DNA from: Chrysomallon squamiferum
Lineage: Eukaryota; Mollusca; Gastropoda; Neomphalida; Peltospiridae
Reading direction: 5' to 3'
Assembly (NCBI GenBank): GCA_012295275.1
Contig: CM022672.1
Location: 4,366,443-4,430,442, forward strand
DNA: 64,000 bases
Shown here: positions 1 through 13,357 of the stretch, in pieces
Layout of the letters: the number at the start of each line of letters is the position of its first letter
Numbering within the stretch: position 1 is the stretch's first letter
Notes under the pieces: model-generated
Databases searched by the model: none
What the model was told of the DNA's origin: nothing
What the model saw: only the letters and a program-made list of their open reading frames with translations
Program-made: the position numbers and the translations under genes

Positions 1-337
1 CTTAATAGACTGAGCATCTAAAAATTTGACAGTGATTTTTTTTTTTTTTCAATGGTTTTGTTCAGTGTCTTTTTTGGTCCATACATGGACCTGATTATTA
101 TTTATATTTAACATGTATGTCAGTGGATGGAATTATCACTGGTGCATTTAGACGAAATATATAAAAACGTTTTTTTTTTTTTTTTTTTCGTTTTTATGTT
201 TTTGTCATAAAGTACTTCAGTACTTACATATTAATTCCAAATGTAAAAATTCTGAAAATAAATTATTGTTACTAATTTAATGTTTTCATTTTTATTTTTA
301 AAGATACTTAACTGCCAAAGTAGAAATAATGTTAATA

Positions 338-391
<54 letters not shown>

Positions 392-971
392 TGATCTATA
401 TATTCTATATATTTTTTTTTTCAAGCTCGGTATGGTTTAATTGATTATGATTATTAATATTATTATTATTATTATTTTAACGAATATTCGATCTTTATTG
501 AATTTTGAATGGCTTGCTCTTTCCGCTGTTCTCCATTCCAACCAGTCGTCCCACATCTATCTACAACTGCTACAACAACGTGAGCCGTGTCCTTTTCGTT
601 TTACAACAGGTAAAATATGAAATACAAGCCAGCGAGTAGACTAAGACACGAGAGAGAGGTGCCGTTCCAATCACTAAACACAGAAATCACAATTTAACTT
701 CAAAGACCCATTAAAATTAAAAAGGTTTTTGTCGCTGAACAAATACACGTATTAATGTGTCGTTCAGGATGAATATGTTAATTTGTCTCCATTACATATG
801 CCAAGCTGTTAGTTTTGTTGTTGTTCTTGTTGTTAGCAGTACTGGCATTATTACAATTTTTTTGCCGTTTATGACGTCCACATCATCGTCATTATTCTTG
901 TTAATGTTGTTTTTATTATTCTTCTTCGTTTTCTTTTCCTTCTTATTATTTCTGTCTGAAATTATCAGATG

Positions 972-989
972 CTGACCATATATGGTCAG
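972..989. promoter_or_regulatory. Perfect palindrome containing a CArG box
   Basis: CTGACCATATATGGTCAG is self-complementary over all 18 bp. Its centre CCATATATGG is an exact SRF CArG box. No gene is recognised nearby, so function is open. Confidence 0.35.
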
Positions 990-2090
990 TAAAATTTACA
1001 TTAAAACATGTCATACGTAATCAGCAACGTGAAACAGATTTCAGAAATCATCTCTTTATCTTAGTACTACGAGCATTTCTACTACTACTACTACTACTAC
1101 TATAACTAAACTACCACCACCACTACTACTACTACTACAACTAAACTACTGCTACTACAACTAAAACTACTACTACTACAAAAAAAGTGTAGTTATGAAA
1201 AAAATAAAGTCCATTAAATTAATTTAAAAAAATAATAATATAAAAAGAAAAAAAAATCATAAACAGTGCACACACACATAAGAAGATAATTTCCCCCCCC
1301 CAAAAAAAAAAAACGAACACAAAGAGATGAGAACGTATAAACGAGCAGTAGGAATTTTATTTAACATCACCGATAAATTTGACCAAAAGAGTATTAATGT
1401 TTCCTTATACCAGTTATTAAAAAAAAAAAAAAAATAATAATAATAATATACATACGCTATTTATTAAACATGCGAACTGAGATGAAAACAAAAAAATATA
1501 TATATATATGAGAAAGATATGGTATATACATTTTTGTTGCGGGGATTTCTTGAGATGTAGTTTATTTCAAGGATTACGGAAAGGCAAAAAGGTTGAGAAA
1601 CGCGGCTTTAGAAATGTATCGAGGTACACTGACTATATATACATTGTGATGTAATGGCTTAAAACAGATTCACAGTTTGTGTCCAACCACCTTTTCATCT
1701 ACGAGGACACTGACTCGTTCACGTACCCTTTATATATATTTAATATATATATATATAGAAGGGAAGGAAGGAAAGAAAAAACTGTAAGATTAACATGCAT
1801 ATATCAAAAAGAACAGAATGTAATTTCATACCTTAAGATACCAGTAAAAACTGGATGCTGCTAATGGAAAAATGCATGACGTGTCAGAATTATTAAACAT
1901 CGATAAGAGAAAAATGCTCTGTGTGATGTAATTACAGGTACGACGTTTAAATAACTGATGACGAAATGGTAAACTATGTCGTTCAGTGATGTTACTCAAC
2001 AAATAAATGTTCCGTGTCCAATAGCCGATTACAGAAAACGAAATACATGTGAAAGAATGGTATTGCTGAATAAATGCTTCACATCCAGTT

Positions 2091-2116
2091 AAAAAAAAAA
2101 AAAAAAAAAAAGAAGA

Positions 2117-2186
<70 letters not shown>
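2091..2186 (+). repeat. Poly-A followed by GA microsatellite
   Basis: 21 A, then AAG and about 30 GA dinucleotides. Polypurine on the + strand throughout. Confidence 0.95.
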
Positions 2187-2187
<1 letters not shown>

Positions 2188-2273
2188 CGTTATCGAGTAA
2201 CAATGCCGACAAGAGAAAATAAATAAATGTTTTACAATGGTTGACGCCACTGTACAGCACAATATAAAGTCTG

Positions 2274-2610
2274 AGATGTTATAAATACAATGATATATAT
2301 AAAACAGTGTCAGAATGAGTGAAATATTATAAATACAATGAAATATCATGTAAAAATATATCAGAATGAGTGAGACATTATAAATACAATGAAATATCGT
2401 GTAAAAATATATCAGAATGAATGAGACATTATAAATACAATGAAATATCGTGTAAGAATATATCAGAATGAATGAGATATTATAAATACAATGAAATATC
2501 GTGTAAGAATATATCAGAATGAGTAAGATATTATAAATACAATGAAATATCGTGTAAGAATATATCAGAATGAGTGAGACATTATAAATACAATAAAATA
2601 GCATAAAAAA
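2274..2610 (+). repeat. 51-bp minisatellite, about 7 copies
   Basis: The block ataaatacaatg recurs at 2281, 2329, 2380, 2431, 2482, 2533 and 2584. After the first copy the spacing is exactly 51 bp. Because 51 is divisible by three, the minus strand stays open and reads a 17-residue repeat (HCIYNI...). The residues are hydrophobic and the frame runs into the GA repeat, so coding is unlikely. Confidence 0.95.
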
Positions 2611-4677
2611 GAACATCAGTTTCAATCACTGATTATATTGATCCGCGTGTTCTCCTGTCTTCTTTTTCTTCTTCTAATTTTCTTCTTACAAAGACATTTC
2701 AGTGACGTTTGAAAAGTATTTTATTTCATTTTGCAGTTTTGTATTTCAGGGTGATTGTACTGTTCGCAGAGATTTCCCCCAAAGAAGTGAAAACATCACG
2801 TCAGACTTCGTCTTCTCGTGTCCGTCCTTTCGTACGTTAGTGCGTTTTCACACTAATACGTAGCTAATATTTACCAGCTTAATTGTATGTGTTTATCTTT
2901 GCGTGAATGTTTGTGTTTGTGTTTGTGGAAAATAAGCCCCACAGAACGAAAGCCACCGCCCCACCCCCAAGTGGATTTGTAAGGTATGACAAAAGCTTTC
3001 GCAGATGAAATGCGTAGTAAAAGTAAAATCCCATCTAAAAAGAAGTTTTCTCCACGATATAGCATTGTTGTAACAGTTTCTGTACAAACTGTGTTTTGAC
3101 GACGATCATTTCCGTGAAGAAACTCTTCATTTAGATCTTTCATTTGACAAGCTCTCGTAAGGGATAGGTTTTTACCATAGCAACAGAGGACGTTATAATT
3201 GAGTGAGCTAAGCAAATACTTTATTAAATTCTGTGAATTATAACTATAACAAAAATGAGTGAATGAATAATGTCGTTAAATAACCGGAAAAAAATAATAA
3301 GAAGAGAAAAATGAAGTAAAATAATATATTCAATAGTTAAAAAAAAAAAAAAAGTAATGAAATACGAATGTTATTAAATAGTAAATACAAAATAAAAAAA
3401 TCATCTTTATTGAATTTAAAAGTCACAAAAAAAAAATAGTTTCAGAATTCAAATATTAAAAGAAGCAAAATGATAGGTTTGATACAAGCATTTAAACTAT
3501 ATGGATCGGTCAGTTTTAACTAATTATTTAAAAATATATATGTATTATTATTTTTATTTTCCAATATTTTTAAAAAGTATTGATAAATAAAATGGAAAAA
3601 AAAAAAAAAAAAATGGCCGAACAAATTATTATTATTGAGAGATTTGATATCTTACAACATCACAGACAAATATTAACGATAATAAAGAAATTTATTCACA
3701 GCTGACATCGTATTATGGTCTATTTTGTAACAAAAAAAAACTCAGGGAGTCATATTTGTTAATAAAACCACTCCCCAGTAGAGCTGATTTTCATAAAGCT
3801 GTGTAGTATGTAGGCTTTCCAGGAATACAGCTGGTTCATTTTCCCACCACCAAATCTGAAAAATACTAAATCTGAAAAACCGTATGTTAATAAACAATAT
3901 AATCAAAAAGTTCAGCAAACATACTCGTTTTTTACGCCATCATTTATTAGTATTTTAATCAACTGAATCTGGAATACTGGGTAGTAGATGTTAAATAAAA
4001 CTGGATAGTCAAATATTAAGGAACTGACTGTAAAATATAAAACAAACAGTGTGCTGTCTGTACATTTAAGACATTCAGAATGTCAGTTATTAAGGAATGC
4101 TGCGTATCGTATTTAATAAGCAATATGAAGAGGCAGATATTAAGGCAGTGAGTGTCAGATATTATGACGAGAGGTGAACTGAAACCCGCTGGGCCAAATC
4201 CGTGATTTGCTGTGAATGATTTCAGAGATTAATGTACCATTTATTTTAGCATCGCGGAACTGTCACTATGCTTTCTCGTACATGTCGTCTGCGTGGATTA
4301 CTTGTTTGTCTGAAGAAGTGAAATTACTCAGAAATAGTTATTACGAACGACAACGTCAGCAAATGCAAAAATCGTCGTAATTAGCGTTCATTTGAAGGAT
4401 TATTGAAAACGCCTTCGACGTCATATCTTGTACGTCCATCTTACATTAAACTCATCTCATTAGTTTTAAATAGACGGAGAGAAAAAATAAAAATATAATC
4501 GTAATAAAAAATATGTTTTGCTTTGGAAATAAATGATTATTTATTATTATTTACTTGTTCAGGAAACAGAAGGTTATCTATTATTTATTTTTTTATTTTT
4601 TTTTATTTTTTTTTTTTACTGATGTTGGATTATCATTAACTTTATGTTTCTTGTGAATACCAAGAAAGACAACAACA

Positions 4678-4852
4678 ACAAATAAATAAATAAATAAATA
4701 ATATAATATAATATAATATAATATAATATAATATAATATAATATAATAAAATGTAATGTAATGAAATGTAATATAATATAATATAATAAAATATAATATA
4801 ATATAATATAATATAATATAATGTAATATAACATAACATAACATAATGTAAT
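4678..4852 (+). repeat. AAAT and TAATA-type pentanucleotide tract
   Basis: AAAT units followed by about 30 degenerate TAATA units, ending in CATAA variants. The 5-bp period keeps all minus frames open, which explains three overlapping Ile/Tyr/Leu frames there. Confidence 0.95.
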
Positions 4853-6059
4853 ACGAAAAACGAACAACGTTTGAGAACTTAACGTAAGGAACGGTTCACC
4901 CGCCATGAAAATCAACGTATTTCTCTTCAAAGTGTCAGTGTATTGTTTGCAACGTAAAGATAAATATATATATAGTTAGCTCTCTCTCTCTGTCTCTGAT
5001 GTGAACAGTTTCCCAGTTAACTCATTTTCAAGTATGAATTAATCAGTATTAGTCACCTCGACGTGTGGGTGGCTGTATTCGCCATATGACTCACCGTAGA
5101 TGCAACAAAGGTATACATTTTAAAAGGTAAAAATTGTTAAAGAAAAATTATTTAGAACATAAAATGGGGAGGAATGATAAAAAAAAAAAAAAAAAAAAAG
5201 GAAACAGTAAACAAATAAATAAATAAATAAATAAAATAAAAATGATGATGATGATGATGATAATAATAACAATGATGATGATGATAATAATATTAATAAT
5301 AATAATAAATAGTTTAAAATAAAAAAGAAGTAAATACGTAAAAAATAAATGATGATAGATAAAATAAAATAAAGCAAATTAAATAAAAATAGTTCTGTAA
5401 AATAAAAGAAATCATATTGTATGATAGATGCGAAAAAAAAAAAAAAAAAAAAAAAAAAAAACAGTGAAAAAAAAAATAAGGAAAGATTTTGTTCGTGTAT
5501 TTATGAAATATTCCAAATAATAGCAATTAAAAAGATACCATATCATAATTATTTATTTATTGTTAAATATTTTATTTGCATTAATTTTATTTATTTAAAT
5601 TAAATATTAACTTATTTATTTTCTGCATATACATGTATACATATGTTTTATATAAATATATTATATATACACAAACACACACACACACACATGTATAATT
5701 AAACATTAATTATGTTTTATATGGATATGTAAGTACGTAATCTTAGAATAAACATCTAAACACAGACATTTTTTTTAATAGAAAAAAACAACAACAAAAA
5801 ACACCCATCTGAATACTATTTACCTGCAACACATAACTATTTCTAACGGAAAAACATTCTGATGTCTATTTTACAATGTTTTCCATTGTAGATGTCAGTT
5901 GAAGAATCGGTAGTATTCGGTTAAATCCGTCGGTAACAAAATAGTTACAGTAATAGTAGCACAACAACTACATCAGTAACAACAACAACAACAGCAACAA
6001 CAATAATAATAATATTCCAGAATTTGAACCTTTTTTTTACTTCCCGAGGCATTTGAGAT

Positions 6060-6211
6060 AGCCATATCTGATATAGTCAGACTTTGTAGCCATATCTGAT
6101 ATAGTCAGACTTTGTAGTCATATCTGATATAGTCAGTCAGTCTTTGTAGTCATATCTGATATAGTCAGTCAGTCTTTGTAGTCATATCTGATATAGTCAG
6201 TCAGTCTTTGT
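6060..6211 (+). repeat. 28/32-bp tandem repeat, 5 copies
   Basis: Two 28-bp units (core catatctgatatagtcag, then actttgt) are followed by three 32-bp units in which the gtcag piece is itself duplicated (gtcagtcag). Confidence 0.9.
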
Positions 6212-8377
6212 TTCATGCAGAAAATTATTAAAAACTGATAAATAAAAATAGCTGCTTGCCATGTGCATACGCTATTCGGGAAATATAAATGGATTTCAAT
6301 TTAGATTTGAGAATTCAGTTTGTATTTCAAAATCCAAAACATTCCGAAATCGGAAACGTATCTCACAGTTCCAAAAATTTCGAATAAGAGATGTTATATG
6401 CTGTATAATTATTGTTGTTGTTGTTGTATTAAATTTCTTTTCTTATACGTTGCTGCAATACAAATAATATATTTTATATTAAAGGACGTAGAAATTCATT
6501 TATTAAAAAAAAAAAAAAAAAAAAAAAAAGAGCTACAGAATGCGACTTCTGGCAGGCTATTTAATTTCAAAATATTCTCCAGGGTTTTTCATTGATTTCC
6601 ACGTTCAGTAACTTTTTTCGCGGAATATAACAAGCAGAAGCAGAGTGCAAGTGCGTGGGACGAAATGGCATGAGAAGAAGAAATCAATGCCCGGATGTAG
6701 ATCGATAATATTAGGTCTATTCTAGCAGATGAGTCATCGAGGATGAAAGAAGAAAAAAAAAAAAAGAAAAAAAATACAAAAGCAGAAAAAATCAATGGCT
6801 GCAACTGACATCACGTGATTAATTTTCTTCGCGACAGTACGACAGCATCTGTTTGTGAGAGGAGAAATGAAAACGATTATGTGCGTTGAGTTTGATGAGC
6901 CAGATATTAGCAGACGACATCCACAACACGACTTTCGATAATTACAGCTGGTTATCCGTATCCACTAGCAGATAGAGGGGGGAGGTGTAATCGTACGCGC
7001 CCCCCATCCCTTACACGATTTTCTTTTCTTTTCTTTTATTTCTTTTATTTTCGCTGCTGTTTCTTTTTCCATTCTTTTCTTTTTCTTTTCATTCCTTTCT
7101 TTTTTTTGCTTCTTTACAATTCGTCTTGAAAATTACATCTGCCACAGTTTTGACATTTCCTCACCCTCCCCCCTTTTTTGTTTGTTTGAAATTTTAGATC
7201 TGCCCATGCCACGTGTGCGTACTAGTTTGAAAACGTAACAATTGGGAAACAAGTGCGTTGGCAGAGTGAAGCAGACGCGCACAGACCTCGGGCTGTGTGT
7301 TTGAGGAAGCAGATAATAAAACTGCAATAATAATGGAAAACGAAGAGTGAGAAGAAAGTTCCGAGTTTTAAATTATGCAAAGCTTGGCAGGTTCTAGATG
7401 TTAACGGAGAATTACGAATATTAAGGCTTTACAATAAATAACCTAAACTGACGCAGATCAAAATACAATTTTCAGACTTTTAGGCTGTTTGGTTTATACT
7501 TTAGTACGACGGTAAAGATAAAATAAATAAATAAATAAATAAATAAATAAAATAATAATAATAATAAATAAATAAAATAATAATAATAATAAATAAATAA
7601 AATAATAATGACATAGAGCAAGAATTTTGAAACTGGCTGAATACGGATTTCGACAGATATTGGTTTGTCGACTTTATATACAACTGAAAGTGTGAGTGAG
7701 TAATTTGATATTACTGATTATCCGAATTTTGGCTAATGATAATAAAATGAATATAAACGAATAAATGAAAGAATTAATAAATATTAGTTATATGAATAAA
7801 CCATTTAGTAGAAAATGAAACCTTAAAATATTGCTATATCTGAAAGAATGACACTAATTTATCTTATTTATTTTCTTTTATTTCTAGGTGGGTTTTTTTT
7901 TATTTTTTTTTTTTTATTTTGTTAAACGTATAATAAAGAAGATTTCAAACATATTTTGATCATATTTCGTTTCTTTTGTTCTAAAGATTTTTATGATCGA
8001 CCGAACATACTAAATAATAATTATGAAGATAATGATAATAATAGTCTTCATGATAATAATGATGATAATAATAATAATAATAATAAAAAAAATAATAAAG
8101 TATTATTTTAATAATGTTAACGACAGCAAAATGATAATAATAACGATTAAAAGAAAGAAAGGAGAGAAGACAACGATAATGAAGCTGATAAACTGAACGA
8201 TACCAAGAACAAAAAATAAAAATACAAATTAGTAAAATGAAATCCATCAGTCTTTACATCCATCGCTTCCCGCCTAAAACAAACAAAGGAATGAATTATG
8301 ATCAAACGAACTAATAAGTGAAAGAAAACAATGACGTATCTTCTTCAAAACACGACTGATTTTCTTGATACAGAGAA

Positions 8378-8412
<35 letters not shown>

Positions 8413-8694
8413 AACAGCATTTTGCTGAAATGTATAGGTTCGGTCAGTCAGATTTTTATCACAATTAATATTTTTTACATTCAGATAAGGATGACATATT
8501 GCAATCAATTATATACAGAGTCCATCCTTTTGTTTCTTTCAGAGCAAACTCGTTTATCAGAGAATTTATTCAAAATGCACCATATGGTACTACCAAAGTC
8601 GGCCAAAGATATTTTGTATATTCTTATTGTTTTTCCACAGAAGTGTTCATGTAGTGAAGTTAACAAAAGCACTTAATTACGTCTCCTATGTGCT
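6212..8694. other. Gene-free DNA with simple repeats
   Basis: Contains an A run at 6505-6529, a polypyrimidine TTTTC-rich stretch at 7019-7115, AAAT/AAT at 7521-7612, AAT at 8056-8098 and an A run at 8380-8411. No gene recognised. Confidence 0.6.
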
Positions 8695-8968
8695 CTGACT
8701 GACAGTTTTATTGGTGTTTTTATTGCGTAGGCTATGTGGGATGGTTTTAACAAACAGCCTAATTACATTAAATATATATATAAACCCTTACACGACTCAG
8801 GCCAGCCTTTGTAACAATACAGTATAACAACAATAAAATATTCTCTCTTTTATTTTTTTTTATTTTTTTATAATGTGCTTTATTGTTAACAAAGGTTGGT
8901 TGGCCTTATATAAGCATAAGATTATACATATTTGAATGTTAATTAGGCCGTTTGTTTGTTAGAAACAT

Positions 8969-9003
<35 letters not shown>

Positions 9004-9017
9004 ACTGACTGTTAGAA
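8695..9017. mobile_element. Foldback (inverted-repeat) element, about 320 bp
   Basis: tgactgacag near 8699 is mirrored by the tgactgactgttag stretch at 9002-9015. Further in, ggatggttttaacaaacagc (8740-8759) pairs with the inverted block at 8945-8970, including the shared cctaatta. ggccagcctttgtaacaata (8800-8819) pairs with the inverted block around 8884-8905. The right arm holds a TA run. It looks like an old MITE or foldback element. No target duplication was identified. Confidence 0.5.
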
Positions 9018-9479
9018 CAACACTATCAGTGTTTTATTTTTTTATTTCAGTGTTGATCCTTTAATTTCGTTTTAAGAAAATTTACAATGTTATGTTTTGT
9101 GTTAGATTAAATTGTATTATATAACATTACAGTAAACAGCAAAAAAAAAAAAAAAAATAAAAAATAAAAAAATAAATAAATAAAAAAATAAAAAATAATA
9201 ATAATAATATAATAATAATAATAAATAAAATAAAAAATAAAAAAATAAAATAAAATAAAAAATAACAGTTCGATTTTGCTGCACCTTATATTCGTAATAT
9301 GTTATATGAAATTGTGTTATTTTATATTCCATTTCAGTTGCATCGAACAATTATATTTCATATTACAAAATTATTTCAATTTACATTATTATGTATCATG
9401 TCATATCACATGTTATATCATATCATGTAATAATTTCACTGTCTACACTTTTACAACGCATTTCTCCAAGCGTCATCTG

Positions 9480-9516
<37 letters not shown>

Positions 9517-9779
9517 AAGACAAATTACAATAACAACAAAAAAATAAAAACCAGACCATTATTTCTGTTATTAATTCGTTTCTTATTTTCCATTTTAGAA
9601 TCAAATAACAATACCTCTTTTGTTCCTTCATTCAGAAAACTTTAACGATTTTATGTTGTTACCGAAAACACGATTTGATTGATCCATGTTGGCCAATGCA
9701 TTTCAGTTAGTAAAAACATTCTAAATGCTGAAAAAGACAGATAGAAAATTGTCTCGTGTGTTTTTTTGGTTTTTATATT

Positions 9780-9872
9780 TAAAAACATACACCCACCCAC
9801 ACCCACATACACATACACACACGCACACACAGACACAGTGACACAAATATAATCAATAAATACTCGTGTGTG

Positions 9873-9914
<42 letters not shown>

Positions 9915-10074
9915 TACATACATAAAAACACGTACATATACATGTACAAACATACATGCATACATACATAAATACATATGTACATACATATGATACATGT
10001 ACACTTACATACATAAATACAAATATACATACATACTTATGCATGCAAGCACAGTTACATGCATATATGCTTAC

Positions 10075-10112
<38 letters not shown>
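9780..10112 (+). repeat. AC / ATAC / TA compound microsatellite
   Basis: Interleaved CA, CATA and ACATGCAT variants end in a TA run at 10078-10112. All frames are open and repetitive. Confidence 0.95.
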
Positions 10113-10116
<4 letters not shown>

Positions 10117-12241
10117 TCCATCAACAATACACAAAAACAAGAAGAAATAAAATCAATTAAATAGTCCGTACACTTTATTTTTACTAACGACGAAACAAAA
10201 AACAAAAAAACTAAAATTATTAACGCGTAGTTATGAATGAACCATTTTTCTTTACACGTAGAACATTTTATTGATTTTTCACCCCCCTCTGCCTTCTTCG
10301 TGTTTTCAGTTGTGACGTGTTGTCTGTGTTGTAGCGTTAATGGCAGCTGAATCAATTCATTCAGTGAACGGGCATCGTTACGTTAATACAAGGTCAGTGA
10401 TTCATACTTCCGTTTAATTGGGGGTAGTGTGTATACTGAGTGAAAAAGAGAAGGGACGCTCCGGAATGACAGAAACGATCGTAAATGATCGTTGTTTTTC
10501 GTGCCAAATCGGCACGTGTTAGAAGAATTGTTAAATATGTCTGTTTATCTCGGTATAGGTATTTCTGTTTTTATATATGTACTGAATTTGTCTTTTTAAT
10601 ATGTGTATGTGTGTTGTTGTGCATTGTTTGTAGCTGTATAAGCTTTTAAAAAGTTTTATATTTATCATGATATATATATATATATATATATATGAATGTA
10701 TGTATGTATCTTATGTCTGTATGTCTGTATGTATGTAAATATACATGCATGCATGTATGCATATACATATGCATGGGAATGAATGTATACATACACACAT
10801 ACATACACACACAGATAAATAAATACGTACATACTGAGACATGCATACAATTACATATCAGCAACCAGAATTTATTATTGTCAGTATCCTGTCCTTTGTA
10901 TCACTGATAAGTTTGTAGCAGCCGACACTAATCACGTGACACGACACTACTTTATTACAGCAGATAAAGAACGGGACACGCTAAGCCTATGGTAACTAGA
11001 CGCCCACACCGAATCAGTAGAAGTATAACGAACCAGCATTAACATAATGTTCACCGCAACCAGCTTATCATTTTATAAGGTCACGGAAATGTTTCTTATA
11101 ATTAGATATGTTATATAAAACAAATAGGGGTAGCTAGTTTTCATAGGAGGGTGAAGAACCACATTGATTAGAATTATCAGTTTTTGTTTGTTTGTTTATT
11201 TATTTATTATTATTACTATTATTGTTGTTGTTGTTGTTGTTGTCGTTGTTGTTCTTCCACTTCTTGTTGTTGTTATTATTATTATTAGTAGTAGCAGCAG
11301 CAGTAGTAGTAGTGTTGTTATTGTAGTTGTAATCAATTAATTATGAATTTTTTTTTGGCCTACTTTGTAGTTGTTTTTCATCTAATTTCTATGATTGGTT
11401 TCACTGATATTCTTATGAATTAGAAATAAAGGATTTTTAATATATATATAATCTTAGGTATGCAAATCGACAGTTTCTATCACGGAATACATCAGTCTTG
11501 GATCCTAGTAAATAACTGAGGAGATGTGGTCATTCGATCCATCATTCTTCGGATAAAACTTTCTCATTATGGGTTAGGATCATTCTTTTAATTTTCTTTT
11601 TATTTAATTTATCATCATCATCATCATCATCATTATTATTATTATTATTTTGCATGTTTTCAAAAGAGAAAATGTTCAAGCGTGCCTGTCGTGGGCTTAC
11701 AATCTCTGACACTGCTTCTGTGGTCTTTCCCGAGAATAGCAAGAGTTGACTGTACTGCGCTCTCGTCTCATTTTTTTAAAAAACCAACAAAAAAAACAAA
11801 AAAACACGTGGATTAGTCTGTGCATTATCTTGAAAGTCTTTTCCGAAGTCTTGATCTCGCATACCTCTTAATCAACGTGTCATTGTGTTGTGCTATCTGC
11901 AGACAACTTTCCGAAAGCTGATCAAAGAAAACTCCTGAAAAATTATTCAAAAGATTTATTTTTATCCGGAAACGCTTTACTTAATAGTATGGTGGGCGAA
12001 GCAGACGGATTCTTGCACCTAGCTTCGCGAACTTCCTGCTTCCTTCGTTTTCTTTTTATTCACACCCCACCTGCTCTCTCCAATCTCCCTCGATGTTTCG
12101 GAAGCAAGTGTCTGATTGGATGAATTTGTTATGGATGGGTTAGAAATAATCGATGAATTTTTTATCTGTATTTTCAATCTCTTTAGCTGAAGAGTTCGGT
12201 TGTGCATTTGCATATTCGTGTGTGGAAATCGAACAGTGCAT

Positions 12242-12285
<44 letters not shown>

Positions 12286-13001
12286 TTTTTCTAGTTTATA
12301 TTTTATTTTAGTTGAATTTATATTTATTTATTTATTTGAAAAAAAAAAAAAAAAAAAACACAAAAAAAAAAGCCCCCATTCAATTCCATATACGATTCTA
12401 TTTGTTTATTATATAATTGCTTTATTGTTTTAAATCATAAATAAATGTTAAAAATAGATAGTTATAAGTAGATAAATATTAATATATAATTAAAATACAT
12501 AAATAAATCAATAAATAAACTCAAAAATAGATCATTTGAACACAAACTGACAGAAAAGGTTTCCTGGTTAAAAGGTGGTGGTGTTTCCGAAAGTTGTGAA
12601 ATCATTCCTGATTATACGACAAACGTAATTAAAGACAGTCATACTGCACTGCGATCAAACAATACAACATTAGGTATACTTTAAAAATAGACACAGATCT
12701 GAACGTGTAAGGTACGTGCGCAAGTACACTCTGTTTTGCGGGGAGTGGTTAAGAAATGTCCGCCGATTTTTCTTTTATACACACAGAAATATATAAATAG
12801 TCTCTAGTATACAGACATAAATAGAACACGTGATAATACAAGATAACGAGACAGACAGAAGGATAGACAGAGACAGAGAAAGAGAGAACAAACACAGAGA
12901 AATGTGTTATGCGAAAAAAAGATAGTAGGTGGCTAAAAAAAAAAAAAAAAGAAGAAAAAAAGGCTGTCTATATTAAGAATTTTTAGTGATCCACTGGTAT
13001 T

Positions 13002-13032
<31 letters not shown>

Positions 13033-13310
13033 TAAAAACATTTTCCCTGATACTAGAAAGTTAACAATATAATGATAAAAGTGCTGTCATACTGCACGAT
13101 TTCTCATCACCATTTCATAATAACAGCCAAGTCTGGATTATCCGACTATTCGACAAACGCATGATCTGTTTTAAAGCATTAATTTATGTATATTATTTTG
13201 TATTTATAGTACTGAGACATACTCGCATTTGTTTTCAAGAAACTGGTAATTTCTGATGGCGACACACATACATACACATACACACACACATATACACACA
13301 CACACACATA

Positions 13311-13357
<47 letters not shown>

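Larger units (their letters stand above)
1..6059. other. Gene-free, microsatellite-rich DNA
   Basis: AT-rich with GT at 341-389, ACT-type triplets at 1079-1180, A then GA at 2091-2186, the 51-bp minisatellite at 2274-2610, the TAATA-type pentamer tract at 4678-4852, and AAAT/GAT/AAT tracts at 5168-5310. Open frames here are repeat translations. A perfect 18-bp palindrome lies at 972-989. Confidence 0.6.

Noticed and set aside
2089-2625. 178-residue minus-strand frame
   Set aside because: Made entirely of the 51-bp minisatellite and the GA/A tract. No transcript signal.
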